Assembly: GCA_963815375.1 (NCBI GenBank)
Contig: CAWFGX010000001.1
Span: 1,426,001 to 1,490,000, forward strand
DNA: 64,000 nt
Direction of reading: 5' to 3'
Source of the DNA: JASHPR01 sp963815375
GTDB lineage: Bacteria > Actinomycetota > Actinomycetes > Streptosporangiales > Streptosporangiaceae
The notes beneath the pieces are model-generated. The model did not search any database. It had not been told where the DNA came from and saw only the letters and a list, made by a program, of their open reading frames with translations. The translations under genes and the position numbers were made by a program. Positions 33,675-42,448 of this stretch are shown here, piece after piece; the first letter of the stretch is position 1; each line of letters opens with the position of its first letter.

Positions 33675-34625
33675 CTAGCTGTCGGTGTCCTGGGCGGCGA
33701 CAACCTCGCTGACGGATGCCGCTTCGGTGGTTTCCTCGGCACCGGCGCCGTCGTCCACGGGGGCGCTCGCTTCTGCGTGCGCCTCATCGGCCGGGGTCGC
33801 GCCACTGGTGTCCTCGCCGTCGGCGGGCCGGTGCTCCAGCAGCTCGCGCTCCCATTCGGCGAGCGGCTCCTCGGTGCCGAGTATGCCGTCAGCAGGCTGC
33901 GCGGATGGCTTCTCCTCGCCCGCAGCCTGCCCGGCCCGCGCGATCAGGCCGTCGGCAACTGCGTCGGCGACGACGCGGGTCAGCAGGGAGACACTGCGGA
34001 TCGCGTCGTCGTTGCCAGGAATCGGGTAGGTCACCTCATCCGGGTCGCAGTTCGTGTCCAGGATCGCAATCACAGGGATGCCCAGCTTGCGGGCCTCGCT
34101 GACCGCGATGTGCTCCTTCTTGGTGTCGACGACCCACAGCGCGCTCGGCACCCGCGACATGTCCCTGATGCCGCCGAGGGAGCGCTCCAGCTTGTCCCGC
34201 TCGCGCCTCAGGTGCAGCAGTTCCTTCTTGGTCAGGGAGGAGCCGGCGACGTCGTCGAAGTCCATCTCCTCGAGTTCCTTGAGCCGCTGAAGCCGCTTGT
34301 AGACGGTGCTGAAGTTGGTCAGCATGCCGCCCAGCCAGCGCTGGTTCACGAACGGCATCCCAACACGGCGGGCCTGCTCGGCGATGGCCTCCTGGGCCTG
34401 CTTCTTGGTGCCGACGTACAGGACAGAGCCGCCGTGCGCGACCGTCTCCTTGATGAACTCGTAGGCGCGGTCGATGAAATTCAGCGACTGCTGGAGGTCG
34501 ATGATGTAGATCCCGTTGCGCTCCGTGAAGATGAACCGCTTCATCTTGGGGTTCCAGCGCCGGGTCTGGTGACCGAAATGGACGCCGCTTTCAAGCAGCT
34601 GCCGCATGGTGACGACCGGTGCCAT
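33675..34625 (-). CDS. rpsB: 30S ribosomal protein S2 (uS2)
   Basis: 316 residues from ATG 34625 (MAPVVTMRQLLESGVHFGHQ), preceded by AGAAGGGGGA; longer in-frame starts lack support. Conserved segments are TRRWNPKMKRFIF, LYVGTKKQAQEAI, VNQRWLGGMLTNF and DTNCDPDEVTYPIPGNDDA. The last 90 or so residues form an acidic Ala/Glu/Asp/Thr tail typical of high-GC actinomycetes. It is the first gene of rpsB-tsf, with a long structured leader upstream. Confidence 0.96.
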   Translation of the reverse strand: MAPVVTMRQLLESGVHFGHQTRRWNPKMKRFIFTERNGIYIIDLQQSLNFIDRAYEFIKETVAHGGSVLYVGTKKQAQEAIAEQARRVGMPFVNQRWLGGMLTNFSTVYKRLQRLKELEEMDFDDVAGSSLTKKELLHLRRERDKLERSLGGIRDMSRVPSALWVVDTKKEHIAVSEARKLGIPVIAILDTNCDPDEVTYPIPGNDDAIRSVSLLTRVVADAVADGLIARAGQAAGEEKPSAQPADGILGTEEPLAEWERELLEHRPADGEDTSGATPADEAHAEASAPVDDGAGAEETTEAASVSEVVAAQDTDS

Positions 34626-34958
34626 GCCGGTGTCCCCCTTCTCTCTTGCGCCTGCCCGAGGGCGTGGGCGCTCGCCGGTTATCTCCTGGCGTCCGTACGC
34701 ACTCACCGCGGGACTACGTCCCGCGGACCGGTGAGATGCGTTCCGCCAGGTGCCGGACACCGGCACCCCTCGCGGCTTGCGGACGCGCGAATTTTGCCGC
34801 CGGGCACGTGCGCATGCGCAAGCTCCGGCTGGCTACTAAGTAGTCTACCGCGCCCTGCCAGCCCACTCGCGCCGCTTCAGCACGTCCCAGGAACGAATGG
34901 CGCTGGATGGCGCTGGTAAGCCTCCGCGCTTACTGGGCGCCTTCGTGCCCGCGCGGTG
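34626..34958 (-). promoter_or_regulatory. Structured leader / terminator region upstream of rpsB
   Basis: These 333 bases between xerC and rpsB have no gene. Two perfect hairpins stand out: CCGCGGGAC-TAC-GTCCCGCGG (34706-34726), extended by an outer CTCACC/GGTGAG pairing, and GGTGCCGG-ACA-CCGGCACC (34749-34767). They could be a terminator for the xerC transcript or the rpsB mRNA leader by which S2 represses its own synthesis in other bacteria. A TAGACT at about 34835-34845 on the minus strand may be the -10 of the rpsB promoter. Confidence 0.5.
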
Positions 34959-36005
34959 TCAGGCCCGCGGGTGCGCCTGGCGGTAGGCGGACAGCAGGCG
35001 CTCGACCGACACGTGCGTATAGATCTGGGTGCTGGACAGCGACGCATGGCCGAGGATCTCCTGCACGCTTCGCAAGTCCGCGCCGCCTTCGAGCAGGTGC
35101 GTGGCAGCGGTATGGCGCAGCCCGTGCGGCCCGGTATCGGGAATCGACCCGGCCACGGCAGCGATCCTCGCGTGGACCACACGGCGCGCGGCCCGCGGGT
35201 CCAGCCGCCCGCCGCGCGCGCCCAGGTAGAGCGCCTGTCCCGACCGGCTTGTGGCAAGCCTGGGGCGTCCGGTGTCCCGCCACTGGCGCACGGCCCGCGC
35301 TGCCGGGATGCCGATCGGGACGACGCGCTCCCGGCTGCCCTTTCCCATGACCCTGATCATCCGCCGCTCGTCGTCGAGGTCGCCGAGGTCCAGGCCGCAG
35401 AGCTCGCTGACCCGGATCCCGGACGCGTAGAGCATCTCCATGATCGCCGTGTCACGCCACTCGACCGCGGCCGCTTGCGGATCCTCCGGCCGCTCGGGGT
35501 TCGGCGGTCCCGCGAGCACCGTCGCCATCTGGTCCTGCGCCAGGACGCTCGGAAGATGCCGGGCGATCCTGGGCGTACCGAGCAGTGGCCCCGGGTCAGT
35601 GTCCAGCCACCCCCGGGAGTTCGCGAACGCGGTGAACGCCCTGGCTGCCGCCGCCCGGCGGGCCAGTGTCGCCCGGCCCTTTCCCTCGGCGTGCTGGGTC
35701 GCCAGCCAGGCCCGGATGACGCCGATGTCCAGCGCCTCCAGGTCCTCAAGGCCGCTCAGCGCGGCATAGTTCAGCAGGGCGCCGACGTCGCCCAGGTACG
35801 CGCGGACGGTGTGCGGCGACAGACCGCGCTCCGCCGCCAGATGCCGCTCGAATGCCGCCAGCCGCTCAGCAAGCCATTCGGGAAGGGCGCCTTGGCGGTC
35901 GGCGCCCGCATGCCGAGGGCCCTCATGCCGGATGAACTTACGGCCGGTGCCCGCATGCCGGGCGCGCTGCGGCTGGGATCCTCGCGTCGGCCCGGAAAGG
36001 TCCAT
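34959..36005 (-). CDS. xerC: XerC-type tyrosine recombinase
   Basis: 348 residues from ATG 36005 (MDLSGPTRGSQ); an upstream TTG would add 13 residues. The SAM-like core-binding domain (LAERLAAFERHLAAERGLS, HTVRAYLGDVGALL) precedes the catalytic domain, where Arg (SGIRVSELCG), Lys (GKGSRERVVP), His-x-x-Arg (HGLRHTAATHLL), His (LGHASLSST) and Tyr (IYTHVSVERL) are all present. It resolves chromosome dimers at dif with XerD. Location between dprA and rpsB is the usual one. The N-terminal 35 residues are extra and low in conservation. Confidence 0.9.
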   Translation of the reverse strand: MDLSGPTRGSQPQRARHAGTGRKFIRHEGPRHAGADRQGALPEWLAERLAAFERHLAAERGLSPHTVRAYLGDVGALLNYAALSGLEDLEALDIGVIRAWLATQHAEGKGRATLARRAAAARAFTAFANSRGWLDTDPGPLLGTPRIARHLPSVLAQDQMATVLAGPPNPERPEDPQAAAVEWRDTAIMEMLYASGIRVSELCGLDLGDLDDERRMIRVMGKGSRERVVPIGIPAARAVRQWRDTGRPRLATSRSGQALYLGARGGRLDPRAARRVVHARIAAVAGSIPDTGPHGLRHTAATHLLEGGADLRSVQEILGHASLSSTQIYTHVSVERLLSAYRQAHPRA

Positions 36006-36118
36006 GCTGACAGTGTCCTGCTGCCCTGCGCGGCAGGCTGCCAACGCGCCCAGGCCTCGCTGACCGGCATAGCCGCGCGCTCACGCCAGCGCGGAGCACG
36101 ACCTTATGGAGCACCGCC

Positions 36119-36523
36119 TTATGGACCTGGCGGCGGTGCCTCTTCCAACGGATCGCGCGACCACGTCACAGACTCGCCAGCAGTAACCGAGGCAGGCACA
36201 AATGGTCCCGTCGCCGGGACGTTCAGGTGCCATCCGTTGTCGAGGACAACGCGCAGCGCGCCGTTCTTGAATCCGACCGCTGATAGCACCCGCGAGCCAG
36301 TGCAGCGCTCGATCTCGTCCTGGCCCAGCTCGCCAAGAGTCTTGGGGCTGGCGCCGGGAGCCGTCAGCGGGCCGTTGGTCAGCAAGGCGTCCGGTCCAAC
36401 GATGATCTCCCCTGGTGGGTCCAGCCGGAACCGTACTGTCTCATCCCAGTCGACCGCCGTCACCTGGCTGTCCCGGAGCGGAAGGATCCACCGGTCGGGC
36501 AACTCATTAATCTCGGCGGCCAT
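36119..36523 (-). CDS. DUF6188-like protein
   Basis: A 134-residue protein of mainly beta character: WILPLRDSQVTAVDWDE, VRFRLDPPGEIIVGPDALL, GSRVLSAVGFKNGALRVVLDNGW. This matches the small DUF6188 family of actinomycetes, with no known function. It is on the same strand as xerC, about 110 bases upstream of it, and divergent from the acetyltransferase gene at 36670. Confidence 0.6.
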   Translation of the reverse strand: MAAEINELPDRWILPLRDSQVTAVDWDETVRFRLDPPGEIIVGPDALLTNGPLTAPGASPKTLGELGQDEIERCTGSRVLSAVGFKNGALRVVLDNGWHLNVPATGPFVPASVTAGESVTWSRDPLEEAPPPGP

Positions 36524-36669
36524 TGCGGCTCATCTCCTCGCTCATCGGGCGAATAGGTCGTAACGCGTTCATCCTTACCCGGAACCCGTCGCTCACACTC
36601 GGTCCGGATCAGCCCGGCTTGTGCCGATGGCCGGAGGCCGGTGATGCCCAGGTCATAGATTGTTTTCTC

Positions 36670-37128
36670 GTGACGCAAGCCAAGATCCGGAAGGCAGGTG
36701 ACGCGGATCTGGAGCTGCTCGCCCGCCTCCGCCGCGAATTCACGCGTGAGCAGGAAGGTGATCACGGCGACCCGGGCTTCGAGGACAGGTTCGCGGCCTG
36801 GTTCGAGCGGGAGTCCGCACGCCGGATCACCTGGCTGGCGGAGGTCAACGGGCATCCCGTCGGGATGATGAACCTTGCCGTCTTCGAGCGGATGCCACGG
36901 CCCGGCCGCAGGGCCAGCCGCTGGGAATACCTCGGCAACGCGTTTGTCCTTGCCGCATACCGCGATCAGGGCATAGGCACGAGACTCATGAACGAAGTCC
37001 TGAGCCATGCTCACGAGAACGGTTTCGCCCGCGTCGTGCTCAGTCCGACCGAGCGAGCCATCCCGTTCTACCGTTGTGCCGGGTTCGCCCCGGCCGATTC
37101 CCTGATGCTCTGGACTCCGCCCGGTTAA
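36670..37128 (+). CDS. GNAT-family N-acetyltransferase
   Basis: 152 residues from GTG 36670 (VTQAKIRKAGDADLELLARL). The acetyl-CoA fold is complete: ITWLAEVNGHPVGMMNLAVF, the pyrophosphate-binding loop YRDQGIGTRLMNEVLS (Q/RxxGxG/A), and the final strand-helix VVLSPTERAIPFYRCAGFAPA. The substrate is not predictable. No ribosome binding site is seen and TAGATT about 12 bases upstream may be the -10 of a leaderless message. It ends nine bases from the convergent dprA. Confidence 0.85.
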   Translation: MTQAKIRKAGDADLELLARLRREFTREQEGDHGDPGFEDRFAAWFERESARRITWLAEVNGHPVGMMNLAVFERMPRPGRRASRWEYLGNAFVLAAYRDQGIGTRLMNEVLSHAHENGFARVVLSPTERAIPFYRCAGFAPADSLMLWTPPG

Positions 37129-37137
37129 GCAGGCACC

Positions 37138-38289
37138 TCAGGCACCCTTACGAACTCGCCAGCCTGCGGGACCGCGCTCCACAAAGCCGGCGGCGGCGAG
37201 CGCGCCTAGGCAGCCGAGGGCGGTATCAAGGTCGACGCCCGCCGCGACCGCGATGGCGGCAGGGCCACTGCCAGTGCGCGCCGGAACGGCCTCGAGGACG
37301 GCGGTCGCGACCGGGTCGAGGCTGTCCCTTGGGTAGGCCGGGCCGCGCCGCCGGGGCCCAAGTCCTTCGCCTACTGGGGATAGGTGCTCAATGACGTCCT
37401 GGGCTCTGGTTACAAGCACCGCGCCCCATTCGCGGATGATCTCGTGGCAGCCTTCGGACTGGTTCGAGGTGACCGGGCCCGGCACAGCCATGAGGGGGCG
37501 GTTCAGGTCGCGCGCGTGCCCGGCGGTGCTCAGCGCACCGCTGCGCAGCGCCGCCTCGACGACAACCGTGCCGCAGCTCAGGGCCGCGATGACCCGGTTG
37601 CGGATCAGGAACCCCGGCCTGGTTGGGCCACGGTCCGGTGGCCACTCGCTGACGACGCAGCCCTGCCCGGCGATGGCCGCGAACAGCTGGTCGTGGCCCC
37701 TGGGGTAGCCGTAGCTGATCCCGCTGGCCAGGACTGCGACCGTGACCCCCTCGGCACCGAGCGCGCCGCGGTGCGCCGATGCATCGATCCCATAGGCGCC
37801 ACCGCTGACCGATGCCCAGCCTCTCTCGGCCAGCGCGGCGGCCATCTCGACGGCGACATGCTTGCCGTAGGCGGTGGCTGCCCGCGCCCCCACAACCGAG
37901 ACCGAGCGCAGGCAGGCGAATCGCAGGTCGGCACCGCCGCATACCCACAGCAGCAGCGGCCGGGCGTCACCGAGCACGTCCAGCTGGGTAGGCCACTCCG
38001 GGTCACCGGGGCACACGATGCGCATGCCCTCGCGCTCCCAGGCAGCGAGCCTGGAGTCGGGCGGGACCGAGGCCAGCCGCGCAGCCCACCGTTCGATCGC
38101 CCGGGCCAGCCCCGACCTGCGGCTCCCCGCATCGGCGGACGCCCCCGGCGGACGGCCCTCGCAGACCGCCGCGAACACCTCCGCCGGGCTCGACGTGCGC
38201 AGCAGCCCGCCAAGCGTCAGGTCACCCGGCTCGGCCACGAAGCTCAGCGCGATCCGCCCGAACCGCTCCCGGTCGATCGTTCCGTTCAT
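37138..38289 (-). CDS. dprA: DNA-processing protein DprA
   Basis: 383 residues from ATG 38289, chosen because GGAGG is eight bases upstream; an ATG two codons earlier would be too close. The Rossmann-like core has VSVVGARAATAYGKHVA, SGGAYGIDASAHRGAL, VLASGISYGYPRGHDQLF, and SEWPPDRGPTRPGFLIRNR. A C-terminal winged helix (VATAVLEAVPARTG onward) follows. DprA loads RecA on incoming single-stranded DNA during transformation; it is also conserved in species not known to be competent. Normally adjacent to comM, it is here separated from it by about 9.5 kb. Confidence 0.93.
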   Translation of the reverse strand: MNGTIDRERFGRIALSFVAEPGDLTLGGLLRTSSPAEVFAAVCEGRPPGASADAGSRRSGLARAIERWAARLASVPPDSRLAAWEREGMRIVCPGDPEWPTQLDVLGDARPLLLWVCGGADLRFACLRSVSVVGARAATAYGKHVAVEMAAALAERGWASVSGGAYGIDASAHRGALGAEGVTVAVLASGISYGYPRGHDQLFAAIAGQGCVVSEWPPDRGPTRPGFLIRNRVIAALSCGTVVVEAALRSGALSTAGHARDLNRPLMAVPGPVTSNQSEGCHEIIREWGAVLVTRAQDVIEHLSPVGEGLGPRRRGPAYPRDSLDPVATAVLEAVPARTGSGPAAIAVAAGVDLDTALGCLGALAAAGFVERGPAGWRVRKGA

Positions 38290-38502
38290 CGGCATAACCT
38301 CCGGCTACGACGCTGCCGTAAACCGGCTCCCGGCCACCGAGGGCAGCAGAACGCTGTGGACGCACGGACCGGTACCAGGCTGGCTGTGGACACAGCGGCA
38401 CCGAATTGTCAGGCCCACGTGCTACCCCTGCCGGGCCTTCCGGGACAGGTCCCGGATCACCTATGAAAGCCGTGCCGGGCTGGGATCTGGCATCCTCCTG
38501 AC

Positions 38503-39090
38503 ATGACGCGTGAGCGGCCAGGAATCGAGACTGCGGCCGTACCCCCCACGCCGGGATACGAGGCCAGGTATGGCGGATGGAACCGGCGGAGCCTTCGGGT
38601 CCTCGTCATCACACTCGTTTTCTGCGCCGCCGCGTTCCTGCCGACGATGCCGGTGTGGCTGCGGATCACGGATCTCGTGTTCTTTGGCGGCGGCACGCTG
38701 CTCATGCTGGCAGCGAGCATGGGCAGGCCAGTGGCGGTGCGGGTGAACGCGGCCGGCATCACATTGCGCCGATCACCGCTTTTCCGCAGCTCGACCGCGC
38801 AGACCTATCCCTGGCCGGAGGTCGAGCAGGTCGTCATCTGGCGCATTTTCAACACCGACTACGTCGGCATCCGGCAGGTGCCGGGAGCCCCGCCGCTCAG
38901 CGGGCGCTTCAGCGGACGCACGTCCGGGCGGGCGGCCGCGCTGACGTCCGGGCTGCAGCCTGAGGTGGGGGTCACCGGCGTGCCTGCCAGCAACTGGGTC
39001 CTCGACCGGGAACGGCTCACGGCCGCCGTCGCGCAGTTCGCGCCGCACATCCAGGTCGTGGACCTGACCACGCCGGGCGCTCCGGCCTGA
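38503..39090 (+). CDS. Membrane protein with PH-like domain
   Basis: 195 residues with two adjacent membrane helices (LRVLVITLVFCAAAFLPTM and ITDLVFFGGGTLLMLAAS) followed by a cytoplasmic domain of beta character: VAVRVNAAGITLRRS, QTYPWPEVEQVVIWR, YVGIRQVPGAPP and a final helix RERLTAAVAQFAP. The layout (two helices, then strand G.......W..V..V) is that of bacterial PH-like membrane proteins (bPH/YdbS-like). Function unknown. It opens the accessory block between dprA and comM. Confidence 0.6.
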   Translation: MTRERPGIETAAVPPTPGYEARYGGWNRRSLRVLVITLVFCAAAFLPTMPVWLRITDLVFFGGGTLLMLAASMGRPVAVRVNAAGITLRRSPLFRSSTAQTYPWPEVEQVVIWRIFNTDYVGIRQVPGAPPLSGRFSGRTSGRAAALTSGLQPEVGVTGVPASNWVLDRERLTAAVAQFAPHIQVVDLTTPGAPA

Positions 39091-39194
39091 TCAATCTGGC
39101 GGCGCCCGCTTCGCCAGCCCAGCTCGATCGCACTGGCCCCCCGCCGCGAAGGCTCCGGATCGTACGGTGGTGGGTGCGAGGGTAAGGGGGATCT

Positions 39195-40757
39195 GTGATC
39201 GAGGAGCTGGCGCGGGATCGACTCGGCTTCCAGGAGCTTCGTCCTGGGCAGCAGCCTGCGGTCGAGGCACTGGCCGCCCGGCGGGACGTGCTGGCGGTAC
39301 TGCCGACCGGTGCCGGTAAATCGGCGATCTACGAGCTGGCTGGGATCCTGCTGGACGGGCCGACGGTTGTCGTGTCTCCGCTGATCGCGCTTGAGGATGA
39401 TCAGCTGGCCCATTTGCGTGCCGCTGGCTTGCCCGCGATCGTCCTCAACTCCCAGCAGTCGGCCAGCGCGCATGCGGCCGCGCTGCTCGCGTCATGCGAT
39501 TCCGGTACGTTTATCTTCCTCTCGCCGGAGCAACTGGCAAACGGGCAGACCCGCGAAACGCTGCGGCGCGCCCGGCCGGGCCTGTTCGCCGTTGACGAAG
39601 CGCACCTGATCAGCCAGTGGGGTCACGACTTCCGCCCCGACTACATGATGCTGGGAGCACAGGCCGAGGCGATCGGCGCACCGGTCCGCCTCGCCCTGAC
39701 CGCGACAGCCGCCCCGCCAGTGCGCCAGGAAATCATCCGGCGCCTGGGCCTGCGTGATCCCGCGGTGGTGATAGGCGACTTCGACCGGCCGAACCTCCAC
39801 CTCGCGGTGAACCATTTCCGCACGGTCGCCGACAAGGAACGCGAGGCTGTGCGCGTGGCGCGCGAACTGCGCGGCCCCGGAATCGTCTATGCGGCAACGC
39901 ATGCCAGCGCCCAGGCGGCACAGGAGGCACTCGCGTCAGCGGGCGAGCAGGTCAGGCTGTATCACGCTGGCCTGAGCGGTCGCGAGCGGCGCGACGCGGC
40001 CACGGCATTCCTGGACGGTTCTGCCCGCATCATCGCGGCCACGGTCGCGTTTGGCATGGGGATCGACAAGCCGGACGTCCGCTGGGTGCTGCACTTCGAT
40101 CCACCGCCCTCGCTGGACGCGTACTACCAGGAATTTGGACGCGCAGGCCGGGACGGCGACCCATCTGAGGTACGGCTTTCCTACCGTTACGAAGACTTCG
40201 ACACGGCGCGTCATCTGATCGCGAGGGCTGTCCCCAGCACGGCCGTCGCACAGGTCGCAGCCGCACTTGCGGCTGGCCAGCGGATCGAACCCGGCCAGCG
40301 GCAGCAGACGGCCGCGCTCGCCCGCCTGGCTGATCTCGGTGCGGCGGCGTGGCAGGCGGACGGAGACGTCAGCTGGGCGGGGACAATGACCGTCAGGGAG
40401 GCGCTGGAGGCGTCCGAAAAGGAAACCGAACGCGAGAACGAGATAGAGCGCACACGGCTGACGATGATGCGCCGCTACGCCGAGCACACTGGCTGCCGTC
40501 GTTCCTTCCTGCTCACCTACTTCGGGCAGGATTACCCCGGCCCCTGTGGCAACTGCGACAACGACCTCGCTCCCGCCGAGCCCGCGCCAGTGTCGGCCCC
40601 CTTCGCAATAGGCGCCCGCGTCGTGAGCGAGCGCTGGGGCGAGGGCACCGTGCAGCGTTACGACGGCGACCACATAACGGTGCTTTTCGATGACCACGGT
40701 TATCGCGAGCTCTACGTTCCGGTCGTCCTTGATCGCGGGTTGCTGCGGTCCTCCTGA
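39195..40757 (+). CDS. recQ: RecQ-family ATP-dependent DNA helicase
   Basis: A 520-residue helicase from GTG 39195, behind AAGGGGG. Motifs in order: Q-motif region FQELRPGQQPAVEAL, Walker A TGAGKS, Ia VVVSPLIAL, II VDEAHLISQWGHDFRP (DEAH), III LTATAAP, IV-VI with ATVAFGMGIDKPDVRWV and QEFGRAGRDG. The RecQ zinc site is seen as CRRSFLLTYFG then CGNCDN. There is no HRDC domain; instead the end has a small beta domain (GEGTVQRYDGDHITVLFDD) usual in actinobacterial short RecQ. It unwinds DNA 3' to 5' in repair and recombination. Confidence 0.92.
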   Translation: MIEELARDRLGFQELRPGQQPAVEALAARRDVLAVLPTGAGKSAIYELAGILLDGPTVVVSPLIALEDDQLAHLRAAGLPAIVLNSQQSASAHAAALLASCDSGTFIFLSPEQLANGQTRETLRRARPGLFAVDEAHLISQWGHDFRPDYMMLGAQAEAIGAPVRLALTATAAPPVRQEIIRRLGLRDPAVVIGDFDRPNLHLAVNHFRTVADKEREAVRVARELRGPGIVYAATHASAQAAQEALASAGEQVRLYHAGLSGRERRDAATAFLDGSARIIAATVAFGMGIDKPDVRWVLHFDPPPSLDAYYQEFGRAGRDGDPSEVRLSYRYEDFDTARHLIARAVPSTAVAQVAAALAAGQRIEPGQRQQTAALARLADLGAAAWQADGDVSWAGTMTVREALEASEKETERENEIERTRLTMMRRYAEHTGCRRSFLLTYFGQDYPGPCGNCDNDLAPAEPAPVSAPFAIGARVVSERWGEGTVQRYDGDHITVLFDDHGYRELYVPVVLDRGLLRSS

Positions 40758-40908
40758 CCGGGCCTCCGCCGCGCGCCGGTTCCGGTGGGGCAACCCTGTC
40801 CCGGCGCCCGGCGCGCCGCTACGTACGCTCGTGACAAGCATTCCCGCCGCGGATCGCGACATCCGAGGTCGGGCACACAAGATCGCCCAAGCGTCCTCGG
40901 AGGTTCGC

Positions 40909-42114
40909 GTGACGGTTGAGCGGGATCGCGGCCGTCTCTCGGTCGCGGCGGCGTACTGCGGGTTCGTCATGGTCGGGGTGGCCGCGGGCGTGGGCGGAGT
41001 GCTGCTGCCCGCGCAGATGCGCGACTACGGGGTGGACCGGACCACCATCGGAATCACGTTCTTTGTCTTCGCCGCGGGCTTCATGCTTGCGGGATCCAGC
41101 GCGGGCGTGCTGGTGCATCGCCTGGGCACGCGCAACGCACTGGCCGGCGGCGCTGGCGCGTTCGCGCTGTCAGCGTTCTACATGGCCACACATCCAGCGT
41201 TCCCGTTGTTCGTCATCGCACAGATGGTGCTCGGATACGGCGTCGGCGTGCTCGAATCGGTGCTGAACACTTATCTCACTCAGCTGCCCCGGGCGGTGCG
41301 CCGCCTCAACCAGCTGCACGGGTTCTTCGGAGTAGGCGCATTACTAGGGCCGCTGCTTGCGGCGTGGATGCTTCGCTGGTGGTCGTGGACGAGCGTATGG
41401 CTCGTGATCGCCGTGCTGATCGTGCCGCTGCTGGCCGCCATTCTGCTGGTGTTCCCCAGGCCAGCCGTGACCGTCGAGGAGAAGGTGCAGGACGGGCTTC
41501 TGACAGCTACGGTACGCGATCGCGCCGTCCTGCTAGGCGCGCTATTCCTAGCCGCCTATGTCGGTCTCGAAATCAGCGTCGGCAACTGGGGATTCAGCTT
41601 CCTGGTGGACGGGCGCGGGCAGCCGGAACTGCTGGCCGGATACGCGGTCAGCGGTTACTGGCTCGGCCTTACGGCGGGCCGGTTCCTGATCAGCCCCGGG
41701 GCGTCGAAGATCGGGCTGGGCGAGGTCGGCATGACTTTCACGTGCCTGGCGGGCATCGTGGCTTCCATCGGGCTGATCTGGCTGGCATCGGCGCCCGCAC
41801 CGACCGGCGTGGGCTTCGTGCTGCTGGGTTTCTTTCTCGGACCGATCTTCCCGACCACGATGGTGATCACGCCGCGCCTGACCGAGGAGCGGCTGGTGCC
41901 AACCGCGATCGGCTTTATGAACGGCGTATCGGTTGGTGGCGGCTGCATGCTGCCCTGGCTGGCCGGCACGATCACTCAGGCCGCAGGCCTGTCCGCGCTC
42001 ATGCCGTTCTGCCTCGGGCTGGTGGCGCTGCTCCTGCTTATGTGGTGGCGGCTGGCCCGGCGTATCCCGGAACCGCAGGATGTGTCGGCAGGGCTCGACT
42101 ATTCCCACCAGTGA
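40909..42114 (+). CDS. MFS transporter
   Basis: 401 residues from GTG 40909, with TCGGAGG five bases upstream; an earlier in-frame start would lie inside recQ. About twelve membrane helices, with the motif A-like loop GVLVHRLGTRNALAG between helices 2 and 3 and GSVLNTYL/LHGFFGVGALLGPLLA-type helix 4-5 sequences reminiscent of the sugar/FucP-like branch of the superfamily. Substrate unknown. It may be co-transcribed with recQ, from which it is separated by 151 bases. Confidence 0.83.
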   Translation: MTVERDRGRLSVAAAYCGFVMVGVAAGVGGVLLPAQMRDYGVDRTTIGITFFVFAAGFMLAGSSAGVLVHRLGTRNALAGGAGAFALSAFYMATHPAFPLFVIAQMVLGYGVGVLESVLNTYLTQLPRAVRRLNQLHGFFGVGALLGPLLAAWMLRWWSWTSVWLVIAVLIVPLLAAILLVFPRPAVTVEEKVQDGLLTATVRDRAVLLGALFLAAYVGLEISVGNWGFSFLVDGRGQPELLAGYAVSGYWLGLTAGRFLISPGASKIGLGEVGMTFTCLAGIVASIGLIWLASAPAPTGVGFVLLGFFLGPIFPTTMVITPRLTEERLVPTAIGFMNGVSVGGGCMLPWLAGTITQAAGLSALMPFCLGLVALLLLMWWRLARRIPEPQDVSAGLDYSHQ

Positions 42115-42448
42115 GGCCTGCCTTGGTGCGGTCTCCCTTGGGTCAGCCAATCGCTCCACCTCCGCAGCTCCGCACTGTTCGACACTGACCCATTGTCACA
42201 TCCGCATCGCATTCCGTAACGAGCGGCTTCGCCAGCCAATTTAACGAGGCAACAGCGCCGACCACCTCGACCGTAAGAATTCGAGCCTGGTAGTGGCCGC
42301 GCAGGTAAAAGTCTGCCAAGCTCAGGGGCGGAGTGGAGGATGTGCAGATCGCTGTCTGCCGGGGGGATTAGAACGATCGGCGTGGACGATCCTGTCCTGC
42401 GGTGATGGCGACCATCTTCAGCTGTAAGCCAAACCCATTGGAGGAGCA
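42115..42448. other. Intergenic region upstream of the kelch protein
   Basis: 334 bases without a gene. GGAGGAGC at the right end is the ribosome binding site of the kelch gene. The stretch is less GC-rich than its surroundings near 42230-42310 (ATTTAACGAGG, GTAAGAATTCG). No riboswitch, hairpin or small ORF could be supported. Confidence 0.4.

Noticed and set aside
42230..42440. Possible c-di-AMP (ydaO-type) riboswitch upstream of the secreted kelch gene
   Set aside because: Secreted proteins of actinomycetes often have one, but the conserved core could not be found in this stretch.
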